NCBI GenBank assembly: GCA_036362985.1
Contig: JAYGXS010000001.1
Span: 41,860,329 to 41,924,328 of the forward strand
Direction of reading: 5' to 3'
From: Ligula intestinalis
Lineage: Eukaryota; Platyhelminthes; Cestoda; Diphyllobothriidea; Diphyllobothriidae
Length of the DNA: 64,000 nucleotides
In this document: positions 40,003 to 51,147 of the stretch, piece after piece
Layout: each line of letters begins with the position of its first letter
Position numbering within the stretch: position 1 is the stretch's first letter
Made by a program: the position numbers and the translations under genes
The notes under the pieces: generated by a model
What the model was told of the DNA's origin: nothing
Seen by the model: only the letters and a program-made list of their open reading frames with translations
The model's database searches: none

Positions 40003-43000
40003 CATTTACGAATATGTGCCCGTTATCCACTTCGTTTTAGGTTATTCGAACACACTTTTGTTGTTATTAAAAAACGATTACCCATACTAAGTGTTCTTTC
40101 TTCTGTACTATTTTGTTTAAATCTTCTAGCGGACGGGACTGAGATGCCATTCGGGTCTCAAAGCAATGCATGTGATGTGTTACAGAACGGAAATGTGATG
40201 GTTATACGCGCGTCTAAGCAATTTAACTGTTTATGTCGCTGCCGATGGTCTGGGTTGTTCCGGAATTCAAAGATTGGACTGTTTCAGTCGCGTTGGCTAC
40301 AACTTTCTCTCAACTTCTAAAGTCTGCTGGCAAATTCTTGCCTAAAATTTACTTCCGGGGTTCTTTGTAATTTTAACAGCCGCCATATTGTCTTTGAGAC
40401 TTTGAAGCAGTAGCCTACCTGGGGACTTAATATTTACTGGTGACTAACAATCTCACTGAACTTCTGGGAACTTCCGGCATACGTAGACTCAAGACCTAAA
40501 CCGAAGGTACGAGCAGCACTTTAAATGTAGTCCTTAATGCAGACTTTCACCGCATGGATTCGTAATTCTCATTCTGTCTGTTTCTCGCGCCTCATTAGCA
40601 ATTATTGGTCCCCTCAGTTACTACTAACCTCAGGATCCTGTAAATGGGAATGATGAAAATTTGAGGGTTGTGGGTGGAACATCACCACGCTCAAGTAGCG
40701 AAATGTGTATAACAAAACATAGCATTAGTACATCTCCGTCACATTTGAAAAAATATTTAAAAATAGACAAAAGATATGCAAGAAACCCTTCGCAATAAAA
40801 GGACTTTGTTTGATTGGTGTATCCCATACGTACAGTAGGCTAGGCGGATAAATCGACCCAAGTGTGGTTAAATTCAGCGCTCTCGGCGTGTCTTCGTAGC
40901 ATAATTGGTAGAGCGTTGGCTGTATTAAAGCTTTCTCTACTAATATGGGTTAAAATCCCACCGAGTTCATAAATTTTTCACAATTGGGCCAATTGAATTT
41001 TTCGAACCGCCCCTTCTCATTAAAAATGACTCTGAATTACAAAAGTCGCAATCAAACTTTGTGCATGTCATTAACTATCCTTATTGCCCTATTGGCTAAG
41101 GTTTCTAGGCAGTCTGTGGCACGTAATAAGGCTTAGATGTGTTAAGGCGGTGCCGACATTCCACTTGGCGCCACGAAACCTAGTTAGACTCACGATCGGG
41201 ACACGCGTGCAAGATTGCGTTTTCGATATTCCGGCGGTACCTTTGACCTCTCTATCAACCATCGGATTGCAACTAAAAAAACGTCTAAAATTTTTGCCTG
41301 GGTATATGTATGCGTATGAATTTGCATGTGCGATCTCATAGGACTGTGAGACCAAATGCGCCTTAAGAGGCTTGATAGCTTCTTGTCTTGCGACGCAAGT
41401 GGGTTTATGCCGACGGATTGTGCATTAAATCTGGGCTTATTCAACTTAAATGCCTATTACCGGTTCTTGGGCTGCAGTCTTTAGAAATATACCATGAAAC
41501 GGATGCAGTCAGCAGAGAGTCCTTTTCCAAAACAGCCCAATCACCAAAACGTCAATCAGATTAAAACTTTGCACATCCGCTAGGAAACGTCTAAAATAAA
41601 AGTGGTCGTGTAGTTATGCCCAGAAGTCAGCAAAGTCAGACTATAATTAGTTTTTACCAACACTGTAATGCAATTAAAAATCGAATAAAAAGGGCTTCAC
41701 ATTTTGGCATCAGCGTGAAAACAGAAAATTTCACCAAAGTATTCACTAAAAGTGTAACCACAAGTAAACAAAACACAGACCCTTAGTATCATTTCGTAAA
41801 ACTTCATCTAAACTTTTGTCCGGAACTCCATTCTAAACCAGGTTTGGATTTTTGTGTGATAAAAAGATAGGACATAATTTTAATAAAGTAACTGTTGTGG
41901 TTGTACAGTGGACTGGTTATCATTATTGATGTAGAGCAGACGTCACGGACATGGGGCAAATAATGCAAATAAAGACGAAAATGCATTGATGCAGGGTTTT
42001 ACTCGATCAACTGCCACAGCTGTTCCTAATCCATCAATGATGGATTGAACACTAATCTGTCAGAAAACCGGAGTCGGAAGAGTCATTGCAACTGTCACGT
42101 GGATAGCTTGCTCATACAAACATCAGCACATAAGGCCTTATTACAGTAACCTTCACTGTGCTAAACTCATAATCAACTACCTACACTTTTTAACTTTTCT
42201 GTTGTCATGTAAAGAGAGAAGTTGGCTGAAGAGGACGGAGGCCCGTTGGTTTTTTTTCAACTTATACGCCTCAGTCTCCCTTCCTGCTGCACGTTTGTCA
42301 GTAAAATGGTTAACTGAACGTCAGATAATAGAATTTAAATGCAAACGGCCTCAACCTGGTTAAAGTCGCCGCAGCGTTCAGCTAAAGAGAGATTCAAAAA
42401 CAATCCCCAAGTATTATTCGACACTTGTTTACTTCAACAGATAGGATTTAAGTAAATACATAGAGCTGGTTAACAAATATCAATATTTTTTTATTATTTC
42501 GTGTGTTTGCAGAATTCTTAAGCATTCGCGAACATCTGGAATCTCAATTCTCGAAAGCACCTGTCTAGAGAGCTCAGTAAAGTTCTAGCTAAGCTGCCTT
42601 ACATCCCCAGTTTTTAATGTTTAACAGGGTTTTGCATAATACAGTTGCGGATGCACTCATGAATTTATGAACAATGTATGGTAATTTTACACACGATGCT
42701 TAAATAACAAACACTCGACACATATAATACTTCCTTATTTTGGCAGTACACGCCAAGGGTATTTCCCTTGAGAAATTGACTAACACCGAGCATTGGAAGG
42801 CACTACCGGAACTAATTTGGACCATAATACTGGGCAATTTTGTGAAGAAATGAACTACTTTCTGCGTTAGAAATTCCAGCACATCAGCTGCCTTTACTGC
42901 TGTGCGCAGGAAACCAAAGAATGCACGATCAGATCAACCATGGACTGGAACAAAAAGAGGCATCACATATAAATACTAGTATCTGAATTCACTGCCCCCG

Positions 43001-46000
43001 AGACAAGAAAGTCAAAATCAACTACCTCTGAGACCTCATCAATGCCATGGATATAAAGGACTCTGCGCAGAATTATGAGCTTATTTTTTGAATGGCAGTT
43101 ATAAGGAAACAAATCAGACGCAGTCCTGGCGGAAAAAGCCTTCAAAGGCTCAGTATTTCTTCTTCACACATTCCGGCGTAGTAAAAAAATACAAGTGGAG
43201 TTTCCCTTTACTCACTTCCTCCACTCTCAACTGCTGTTTATTCACGATCCGTGACTGAGCATAAGGTAAGCAGGTCGAAAACTGAAGAAGATAAATCAAA
43301 TAGTTAACAAATAGTACAAACTTAAGACCTGGAGCCAGGAGTGACAACTTCCTCATTTGCAATTGGGCTACAGCTGAAAAATCTGTAAATTCGATGACTG
43401 TGACCGTGATTTACCACATAGACAACTCCCTAAATAAACCACTCACTAGGAAAATTCAGTTAAGCTCCATAGAATGTCAGGTACAAGAGAAGGTTACGAA
43501 ACGCAAGCTTGGATGCTGTTCAGATCCAAGATAGGAGGGCACGCATCAAAGGCACTACAAAGCACATAAGTAAAGCGCGCAGAAGATAAAACTCTAAATA
43601 TAACCTGTTGTTATAAACAATCTACAAAACGAATAGTGTAATCGATTCCACTAAATTTTATGTCTTAATAATCATATGAAGGGAAGAATCTACTTCTGAA
43701 GTGTGATTTTTCAGAAACCAACATATGTTGTACATGAGGATTGTTTTGGCAGGTAGTACTGCCGGCAAAGACAAGAAAGGCTGAAATTATCATTTTCGGC
43801 TTATTGGCTGTTCTCACCTATCCTATCATGTGGTGCACCACATGAAGCTCGAACTCGCGACCTTTTTGATCACAGTCTGACGCTCTAACCATTGACCTAT
43901 GGGCTTGTTGTCTTGCTGATTTAGATTGGCAGATATCAACGCCCATTGATAAGGAGAGCTGACCACATTTAAACGAATTAAGTTTGTTTGATGTTGCGGA
44001 TTCATTGGCGGACGAATCTTCAGAAGCAGCGTAAGATAAAGGCTGTACGGTGAATACGCGGTCACATACCTACAAAAATTGAGAGCACCCGCACAAATTG
44101 TAGTCATAGGAAAGCATGGATGAAACAATGAACCTTTCCTCACACCGGGTGCAGTCAAGGCCAGACACGAGACTGGTCGATTTCATGTTGCCAAACTGCT
44201 CGTTGTCGTGCCTATGAATAGGGGTGATAAACCGTTATAAAAGACTATAAAGCCTTTACGCAAAATGCCAAGAGTTTACTAGGCGATGGCCAGTTGCATG
44301 GGAATTCTGCCCGCAAAAACTAACTCAAAAATCAATGCAGCATCGTTGTCGATGCAGTACTCAAAAGAAAAACCGATAATCGATCGGCACATAACGGTAG
44401 CCCACAAACCGACGTTGACCCGATGACGTGACTTCTCAAAACCCTCGAACAACATTTCACCCGCAGAAAATCGAATTCCTCATTGGCGCTTTAAACTAAA
44501 AGTTGAAGAACGGGCGGTTTTGCAGCTGAAATTGAGGACTGATAATGCAGACACCACAGTTAGTTCATCAATAACATGTGAGTTAAAGCGTTAGCAAAAC
44601 GATGTCATAATATCCTTTCTATTGCGAGTCCTTCTGCTATCTCTGGCAGTAGTCACCACAGAAATATTCCCGGAAGATAAATACAGTGAAACGTGTGATT
44701 CATCAGGGGACAACACTTGCTCTCAATCGTATAGTATATTCTCAACACGCACTTTACCTGTGACGGAGGAATCTGTAAGTAAGCAAATGACACACCATTA
44801 CGTGCACTGGCGACAACATTCAAAGAGTATCTTACTGAGGATTCATGGGACATATGGTCACATTGGAGGCGAAAGTGTTCGACCCAAGAATAGATAGCTT
44901 TCACATATATGATAGGAAACCGCACACTAATTCTCATCCAGTCACTTCTTCCTGTTTTCTCACACTTAGGCAAACTGTTACGCTACTCTTAACCATAGTC
45001 CTAACCCTAGTCCCACCGGAGGAAGGAAACCAACTGTATGCATTTTTCGATATCCTCGTTCTGTTGATTGAAACAACGCAATTACGAACCTTCAAAGGCA
45101 ACTACGCAATCGATTGTATATGCGTTTTTTGGAGCGAATTATCAGTGTGCTTGGATGCAGTGCTCCGAAATGTCAATTGTTGAACTGCAAATACCACGGC
45201 GGATTCTCAGACCCAACAGTTACCCGCACATTTTAGCCAACCAGTGCATGCAAAGACGGTTCCAGTAATCAAACGGCGCCACACTCATGTTATGGTGAAC
45301 GCTCCGTTAAGTCAGGCATTTTTGGAGGCCGTCAGTCACCACACACGGACCGTGGACAGAAATTAGGCACTACATGACGAGTGAGAGTGCAGGCAAAAAG
45401 TTTTGTTGTTTTTAATGCAATCTGAAGGTATTGATGACAAGCAACTACATCCATAAAAATGGCAGATTATTCTGGATGAGAATGATCGGACAGGCGTCGG
45501 TAGTAAGGAGGGAAAATGCCAAAGATCAGCGTTGGGTGTCGGAAACAAGTTCAACCGTGACAAGGCAACTGACCTGTCACAAAAAGTAGCGAAAGCGTGA
45601 GCCGCTAGAGCTACGGTATTTCTGCTTGTGGTCCACCACTTAGCAAAGTTAGCACTGCGTCCCCTCGCCACCCCTTATTACTTACTAGGGCTCTGTCTGG
45701 ATAGAGTTAGTGTCTACTCTGGATGGGCGTGCATAAAAACTGTTTCCAGAGGTAGTATCCGTGATTATAACTAACGGACAGTTATTGCGCCAAAATGGAT
45801 ACTCTTTATGAACTTGCTGTCATCTGTGATTAAAATGCAATCCAATAAAATTTTAATAATCGCGATGAATATAGAAGTTGCTATTTTTACTGTATGCGCG
45901 ATGGCGTAGCAACGGCACTCAAAAAGTATTTGTTTTGCCGATCAAATCCCCTTCTTTTAAGTCCTCTCGCGCGGACAGATTAATTGAAGTCACTAAGGGG

Positions 46001-49000
46001 CAAGTACTTCCAGGAAGCTTTCGCTGTTTGATGTTATTTGTGCGTTTTCTTTTAAAGGCAGCGGTACAAGACTGAACATTCTGTAGTGAAGACGAGAATT
46101 ATAATTTTGGATAATTTGCCGAGTTCGACGAAGTAATGCCCTGGTCCCATGTGCTAAGAAGTCGACCGGTCGATTTAAAATATTTTGGTCATTAACGGTA
46201 GGGCTTATCTACTGAAATATCCAGGGACATTTAAGTACTGTTCACAGATTTTAAATGACTACATGCGTTAGTAAATCTAGAATTAGTCCGCAAAGACAAA
46301 CTGGAAGAAAATTAGGCGGCAATGCCAACAGTATTGAATAGTTTTCATAGTGAGGAGACTAATGGCCCAATGGATGAGAAACATTATCTTTCGAAATTTT
46401 TTATAGAAACAGCAGTCTGTTCATGCAAAAATGTCTCCGTAACTTGTCTTGTCCTTGTCGTTTAGTCTGCAGCATTATAGTTGTCATGCAATATCGTGGG
46501 AGGTCTATATTAGAGCTCCGAGGCTACGCTAAACTACTGCAACTGGATCAACGACTGATCCTCACAACCAATTCTGCGGTTATTTTAACGGTCGGCGACC
46601 GGAATATGTAAGCCCGTTGTACTGGTGGTTCTGAGCTAAATTCCTTGGAAGGGACGCTTTCAATACACTCAAATCCTATCATAACACTTTCTAGAAATCA
46701 AACACAGGGTAATATTATATACAATCAGGTGATTTCGCTAATAAAAAATAGTACAGAAGCATTACTTATCCCACGCTGTTGATGGTTTGTGAATAATACG
46801 TGGGTATTCTGCTATAGCTGATGGATTTCAGCTCAAATAGTCATGTTAGCCTCCGGACGGAAACTGAAGTTACATGAGAAAACATCAATGCCCATGTAGC
46901 TGTCAAAGCAGGAAACGGTTTTGCATGAAGAATCTGTTTTTAATTTGGTTGATTATTCGTTTGTTTTACTTTTTGGTTGCCTGTTTCGCTGGCAAAAGAA
47001 AACAACTGCTGCTTTAATGAAAGCATATGCCAACTCAGCGGGAAATAATGTGTGCGTTTTTGGAAAAAAAAACTCATACCAGTAAGTGAACAAGACGAAG
47101 ACAGTGCTAGGCGAAAGTGGGGCATTTGTTTACATTAAAACAAAAGATGACATGAAGATAAATATTTGTCCACTAAGATGACTTCTGTGGAAAACTGGGA
47201 TGATTGAAAATAACTGACGAAAGATTTGATGAACCTCACAAAGTTCTTAACTACGAATTTACAGCAGTTTAATGTAACGCTTAAAAATTACCTCGCCTGG
47301 GAAAGCATGATCATCAATCTGGTGTTCCGATCCGAGCTGCGAGGAGCTGCCGAACTTGATTAATGCCCCATGAACGCGATATTGGTAGGATAGTGGACCA
47401 CCTTTAAAATAAACCGGCATACTCGCTGGATCTAGGAGGATGTTGACATTCTGGCCAGCATTAGTGACATTGAAGGTAAGCTAAGCAGGAAAATATGGAA
47501 GGTTAAATGCAATGTCAGAAGATAAGAATGCGATAAAAGAAATTATGTAGTATGAATTAAGCTCAAGTAATCGACTAGTTAATATGAAAATCGAGTTAGC
47601 TTTCCACCTACAAAAAAAGTCGATAACAGCCCTAACATCACATTGCCGGTTCGAGGATACCACAACAAACAGGGTTCCGTAGCCGTTTTAGTAATCTGCA
47701 ATCCAACTTAAAACTACAACTTATGGTAACGAAAACATAGCCGTTTATATCGAAACATTATGTGCTTTTGGTTAAACAGAAGATGGCAAGTTTTTTGTCA
47801 TTTCGTGCAAGAAAATGGAGGAAGACATATTAGCCAAAAGTCAGACATATGACTTCGATGCGTGGTCCGACTCCAGCCCCAAGGACTTGGATTAACTCTG
47901 TTTTTTTTATCTAGAGAAAGACGTTGTACAAACTTTAGGGAACACCCTTTTTAGAAAATACAAAATACCAAAGACATGCACTTTTCTGACTTGGTTGTAG
48001 TCACCAGCCAGTGAATCGTCTCAATGTTAGGCTTTGAGTGTTTTATGCCGAGAAACATACTAAATGTGCGGGCGAAGAAAGCTTAATTTTGAACAATCTA
48101 TTCTAGTTAGAGAAGACTGGTAAAGCAAGCTGAGATTACTCTCCTCGGTTCACCATTCCTAAAATTTCTACTTTCATATGTTTCTGATCAAGTGAGACCT
48201 GCCCACTTCTCAAATAGATTTCTTCTGCACTTTTCTGTTAACGTTTACTTGTTCGTCTTTCAGTCATCCGAAAAACTTCTTAACCGTGTATTACATGGTA
48301 AATGAATAACTGTTGCCCACAGGCGAACGTATTGTTTTTGTATCAATGTACTTTAAGCTCGCCAAATCCGCAGTCGAGAAGTTCTGTAAGCGATATTTCT
48401 ATGTTCTTAGAGAACATTTTTGACCCAAATGTAATAGGTGATTCATTTTTATAAGTTACCTCTTCTAATTTTAGTTAAAAACGCGTTTATGAGTTTTAAT
48501 TGAAAATGATTGAAGTTAAATTATTTGAGATGAAAATAACTAATGTTTTCCAAAAACAAGCCATCGGACAGACTGCAGTCTTTGCTGGTTAACGGAAATA
48601 AACTGGGTCAAAGAGTAAAATCTTCAAGGAAAAACTAGACGGGCTTTGTTGTGCATGAGAATTTAAAATTATATGTTCAGTCTTCTGTCTTAGAAACCAG
48701 GCAAAGCTCAGCAAATGGAGTATGTCTGTTTGACTTTTAGACAATAAAGCCTCTAGCATGGTAGCGACATGGAGCTTCTATGCGTTAAACCCGGTATTCG
48801 CTTTATGTACCGTTTATATAGTTCCAAAACTTAGGATAATGGGTGTAAAAAACTAAAAAATAATAGGTGAACAAATAATGACAGGCAATGCCAGCAAAGA
48901 AGGGGAGGACGTTTCTGATTAAAATTTAAAAACGGTGGATGTCAGGAAGATGTAACTGCAACATAGCGTCTGTTGTGGTTAACGCAATACGATCATATTT

Positions 49001-49902
49001 GGAAAAGCTCGATTTAAGTGCATTGTTCCAGCTGATGCAAGAAGCACGAGATTAGGATTTGGCTCAAAGACAGTGGCAAACTATTCCGATTCGTGGCATA
49101 TGCAGTCAAATTATTTCTGAGGGTAATTAAGACTCAACAAAGAACTTTGTAGGGATTACAACAATCGCCTTTGCGTAGTAGTCTCGGGGACAACGAGAAA
49201 CTCTATTCTACTTTTAAAAGCAAACTAGAGTATTTCCGAAGCATAAAATTGACTTTTCAGTATCCTGAGCACATTAAATGGCTCTCATCAGAAATGCTTT
49301 TTATACCTCATCACGCTTATTTATCACTCACAAAAAAACGATTGTCATTGTTCGAAACCTTTTGCACAACTGGCAGTAAAATTAAGACTAAATTTCACGA
49401 ATAACTATTTAGACCGATGCATTCAAAAGCAAGGCAGGAACGGAAATTCATGCCTTCCTTTTTCATGAAATTGCCTTGAAACAAATAGTCTTTATCTCTT
49501 TTTGATTAACAATGGACCAGGAGTTACCCAAAATACAAATCAATTGAAATATTAGGAATCTTTTGGAAATTCCTAGTAGTTATTCTAAGTATTTGAATTT
49601 TTTATTAGCGATAACTGTAAACAAAACCAAAAGCGCTAATTACGCATTTCCGAGTGTAAACAAAAATTGTAGGAATTGACTTATTTTGCAACTAGTACAC
49701 AAGCCTTTGTTGTTTGTAGAATTGAGTATAGTAAATATCACCTCTGAACTGATTCCTTCGATGTCCAGTGTTTTCAGTGTATGGTCGTAGATAAGGTCCT
49801 TCACTCTGATACTGATTGGAGATTGCTGTTTTCCTCGAAAACAAGCCGGCCAAATATCTTCTGCGTACATCATGAAGGTTGTCTGGCCCCAATGGCTTGG
49901 GC
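22731..49902 (-). CDS. Carbonic-anhydrase-related protein (CA10/CA11-like), six exons seen, both ends missing
   Basis: This is a split gene assembled by eye from exons at 49742-49902, 47292-47480, 30634-30729, 24291-24357, 23676-23830 and 22731-22856. Every junction is GT-AG and every phase agrees, giving 265 visible residues. The product carries carbonic anhydrase landmarks in order: GPSHWG (1-6), KQQSPISI (25-32), GGPLSYQYR (81-89), GSEHQID (104-110), RPNGVAAVSF (137-146), QGSLTFPACHESVTW (196-210) and DNFRPIQSTNNRFIRTNI (243-260). The last is typical of CA10/CA11 proteins. The three zinc-ligand histidines are replaced (L94, K96, Q119; the visible numbering happens to match CA II), so hydration of CO2 is not expected. 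C21 and C204 match the disulfide of secreted carbonic anhydrases. In animals this subfamily is extracellular and linked to neural cell-surface partners; the role here is inferred. The signal-peptide exon and the last exon were not found. Confidence 0.9.
22857..23675 (-). other. 819-nt intron e-f
   Basis: Intron bounded by CAA|gtaagc and gtgatctag|ATG. No further feature was seen. Confidence 0.8.
23676..23830 (-). CDS. CA-related protein exon e
   Basis: 155 nt: two bases plus 51 codons. The acceptor reads caatcttttag and the donor CAA|gtaagc. It contains the signature TYQGSLTFPACHESVTWILL, matching [20 protein letters not shown] of human CA10. The threonine equivalent to CA II Thr199 is kept while the following Thr-Pro-Pro context is altered. 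The cysteine of FPACHE is the likely partner of the one in exon a. Confidence 0.92.
23831..24290 (-). other. 460-nt intron d-e
   Basis: Short intron between the micro-exon and exon e, inferred from matching phases. No repeat or motif was noticed. Confidence 0.75.
24291..24357 (-). CDS. CA-related protein micro-exon d
   Basis: 67 nt, 22 codons plus one base (phase 0 in, phase 1 out). A long pyrimidine tract ends in tttccttag at the acceptor; the donor is AAAG|gtttgtg, which is weak. I looked for it because exons c and e differ in phase and human CA10 has about 22 residues between them. The peptide starts IGTESSPDLSALIATISE. Joined to exon e it aligns without a gap with human CA10 TITRITYKND through ITYDGS. 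Confidence 0.8.
24358..30633 (-). other. 6.3-kb intron c-d
   Basis: AT-rich non-coding sequence. It holds MITE copy B (24615-25139). At 28579-28636 the opposite strand shows an exon-like 58-nt stretch, described in the findings. Nothing else was recognised. Confidence 0.65.
24615..25139. mobile_element. MITE-like element, copy B (in intron c-d)
   Basis: 525 bp, the inverted relative of copy A. The shared block at 24839-24864 is the complement of 12361-12386, and both copies carry the NotI-like CGGCCGC core. Ends read GTGCACC and, on the other strand, TTGTACCCC, each next to TA. The terminal repeats are more diverged than in copy A, so this copy is older. It lies only 258 bases upstream of micro-exon d. 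Confidence 0.75.
30634..30729 (-). CDS. CA-related protein exon c
   Basis: 96 nt, 32 codons, phase 0 at both ends. The acceptor is ttctttcag and the donor AAA|gtaagc, both near consensus. The peptide runs from IQLYAFNSDLYSN to NGVAAVSFFLK and aligns with human CA10 VQLIHYNHELYTN to NGLVVVSIFIK. The third zinc-ligand position (CA II His119) is Gln, as in vertebrate CA10/CA11. There is an NFS sequon. The exon stands alone between introns of about 16.6 kb and 6.3 kb. Confidence 0.9.
31120..31890 (-). pseudogene. Penelope-like element 3' fragment (RT end plus GIY-YIG domain)
   Basis: The minus-strand translation gives SHFSSFVPLQF, STDSIREELKLVEGIF and SGYPSRFIATNM, the typical end of a Penelope-like reverse transcriptase. 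After a frameshift near 31650 come LFSTIPILYGE, IYLFTCSCMAECIVRTSRHF and KRLREHLPAW, a GIY-YIG endonuclease in which the GIY and YIG residues are themselves altered (SIY, CIV). HLVDSAYRVDIREVFQE follows across a TGA. There are several stops (for example TGA right after LPAW) and at least one frameshift. The 5' part of the reverse transcriptase is absent. It lies about 400 bases upstream of exon c on the same strand. Confidence 0.8.
34180..34265 (+). repeat. Decayed repeat related to 44970-45040, copy 1
   Basis: CATAGTCCTTACCACAGTCC, then AGGAAGACAAACTGT, matches the blocks CATAGTCCTAACCCTAGTCC and GGAAACCAACTGT at 44990-45040. The CCTAACCCTA core of the other copy is telomere-like. Confidence 0.4.
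34717..34880 (+). repeat. Degenerate GTTAAG/GGTTAG-type repeat
   Basis: Loose repetition of units such as GGTTGGAGTTAAGCTAAGG and ATGTTAAGGCTAAAGG, reminiscent of decayed TTAGGG-like satellite. The open frame across it (34692-34907) is a by-product of the repeat. Confidence 0.4.
37190..37640 (+). repeat. Unknown repeat, copy 1
   Basis: It shares ordered blocks with 37690-38130: TTTCAGTCA, AATGAGCCTCTTTCTTATCAC, TTTTTAGCATTTATT, then GAAATGTTCA. The offset between copies is about 510-520 bases. Confidence 0.55.
37690..38130 (+). repeat. Unknown repeat, copy 2
   Basis: It contains TTTCAGTCAT, AACGAGCTTCTTTCTGACCAC, TCTGCATTTTTATC, then GAGGTGCTCATTCAT, in the same order as copy 1. No terminal repeats or coding potential were recognised. 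Confidence 0.6.
38190..38435 (-). repeat. Unknown repeat, copy 3 (inverted)
   Basis: Read on the minus strand it gives TTTCAGTCACG, GCCGGCTTTTTAACGAG, then TTCATTCTGACC and GCATGCATTTTTATCAGCG. This is closer to copy 2 than to copy 1. Copies 2 and 3 could fold into a large hairpin. Confidence 0.6.
39970..39999. repeat. (AT)n microsatellite
   Basis: Thirty bases of uninterrupted alternating A and T, inside intron b-c. Likely length-variable between individuals. Confidence 0.97.
40890..40966 (+). repeat. tRNA-like sequence (pseudo-tRNA or SINE head)
   Basis: A-box TAGCATAATTGGTAGAGC (40897-40914) and a B-box-like GGGTTAAAATCCC (40947-40959) lie at tRNA spacing. The acceptor arms do not pair and the T-loop lacks TTCGA, so a working tRNA is unlikely. 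Confidence 0.55.
43752..43904 (-). repeat. tRNA-derived SINE-like element
   Basis: On the minus strand it starts GCCCATAGGTCAATGGTTAG (A-box), then a degenerate anticodon arm and a B-box GAGTTCGAGCT, then GTGGTGCACCA. The acceptor and anticodon stems no longer pair properly, so it is not a functional tRNA gene. The tail (GCCAATAAGCC, then TCTTTGCCGG) matches the tail family at 365-619. Confidence 0.68.
44970..45040 (+). repeat. Decayed telomere-like repeat, copy 2
   Basis: Contains TTAACCATAGTCCTAACCC followed by TAGTCCC, and is similar in order to 34180-34265. It is too short to call an interstitial telomere. Confidence 0.4.
47292..47480 (-). CDS. CA-related protein exon b (zinc-site strand region)
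   Basis: 189 nt, 63 codons, phase 0 at both ends. The acceptor reads tcctgcttag and the donor GAG|gtaatt. It holds GGPLSYQYR, then HGALIKFG where active enzymes have the two-histidine FHFHWG strand, then GSEHQID and AFPGE. Against CA II the positions of His94 and His96 are Leu and Lys. An NVT sequon lies near the start. Base composition is clearly less AT-rich than the flanking introns. Confidence 0.9.
47481..49741 (-). other. 2.3-kb intron a-b
   Basis: Intron bounded by GAG|gtgata and tgcttag|CTT. AT-rich; a reading frame at 49171-49404 on the plus strand has no recognisable features and is probably random. Confidence 0.75.
49742..49902 (-). CDS. CA-related protein exon a (first exon seen)
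   Basis: 161 nt: two bases completing a glycine codon, then 53 codons. The acceptor reads cttctgtag and the donor GAG|gtgata. It encodes the CA-fold entrance GPSHWG and the conserved QSPI motif. The cysteine in PACFRGKQQSP sits where human CA10 has LCSVGKRQSP, which suggests a disulfide and secretion. The exon starts in phase 1, so at least one coding exon lies upstream on the minus strand (higher coordinates); I could not find it. Confidence 0.88.
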
Positions 49903-51147
49903 CTACAGAAGATGCATTAAAAAAACCAGTGTGAGAATTCATTCTTCCATGACACGTTATAAAGTTTTTGGTATAAGAGTACGGATTTACCCTGATAAAT
50001 GGTAACTCGCTGCCAGTTGGTGGGCCGGAAGTGATGTCAGACAGCATAGAAAGGTCAAACTTAGGTATTTTATTTAATGGCATTCAAAATTTTATGTGAA
50101 TAAATGGGTGGAATTAAATATATGTATTCTTAAAGTGTTACCAGTATTCACTTACAAGAAATTCGCATGCTGAAAAACATACTTCGACGTTCCTTCTTTA
50201 ATCTTTTTAGGACGTCTTGTTGGTGTGAAATTACCTTCAATATTGGATTGTCAATTTTTAGCAAATTAACTGTGAAAAAAAGTCCTTTTTTGGCAGAGCC
50301 TACTTCAGCTTGCCAGGGAAGTAACCAGAAAGTAATCACATACCATAGGGAATTTATATTCAGGAAAAGGGAGAGGCTATTCAAGAGATACACAATACAT
50401 TAAATTTTATGCAAACTCTTTTTTCTAATATAATATCTCGATGCATTTACCCACTTTAAAATTCGAGTTCTTAGCAAGCACTTTTTCAGGGATTAAGTTG
50501 CTTTTTTATCTACCAGCTTTAATACCGGCGCAAACAATAAAGTATTGTCTGCGTCAATTGTCACGTAATTCCTACATGTTCAAATTTCGGTTAGATAATC
50601 AAATAATTGATATTATGGATTACCAAGCGTACTCTGAATGACCATGTATGTCATCCTGATTCTGAATGATGATATCAAAATTTTATAAATTATGTTTGCA
50701 ATATTCGGATGTTTTCTGGGGAGTCGTCAAGTTAGTCAGTCGTCCTCACAAATTACTTCAGATATGTCGGCTGCCAATTAGGATTATGACCTTTTTTGCC
50801 TGTCCCTCGCCATGTGCATCTCTTTACCCGTAGATAAAAAAAGCGAACGCATCAAACGGTTTCCGCTGAAAATATGGCCAATCCTTTTCCTCCCTGTAGG
50901 TGCCACATGTTTACTTCAGACTATTCGAACGATAGGACCATTTGCTTGAAACAAATCACGTGGGCAAGAGAAAGGAGATTTTGTTTATTGCATTATCTCT
51001 TTTAATTCTTCACTAATTTACCATCCGCGATGAGTAATTTTGGTTCAAAGACGTTGTGTTAGGTCCCTCCTAACAACGGAAAGATTTACCCTATGATCCA
51101 GCACACAAAAGTCAAGCGACGCTTAGATTTGGCCTTGGTTACAAAGT

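Larger units (their letters stand above)
30730..47291 (-). other. 16.6-kb intron b-c of the CA-related gene
   Basis: No host exon was recognised on either strand. The intron contains a Penelope-like fragment (31120-31890), telomere-like degenerate repeats (34180-34880, 44970-45020), a GC-rich patch (about 35440-35660), three copies of an unknown repeat (37190-38435), an (AT)n tract (39970-39999) and tRNA-like repeat heads (40890, 43830). The rest is AT-rich sequence in which I see no structure. Confidence 0.7.

Noticed and set aside
39895..40320. 141-codon plus-strand open frame
   Set aside because: It runs through the (AT)n tract (an IYIYIY stretch) and has no motif; chance reading.
40890..40966. 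Functional tRNA gene
   Set aside because: A- and B-box-like segments are present, but the acceptor and T arms do not pair and the T-loop lacks TTC.
43832..43904. Functional tRNA gene on the minus strand
   Set aside because: The anticodon stem does not pair and the acceptor arms match poorly; a shared SINE tail follows.
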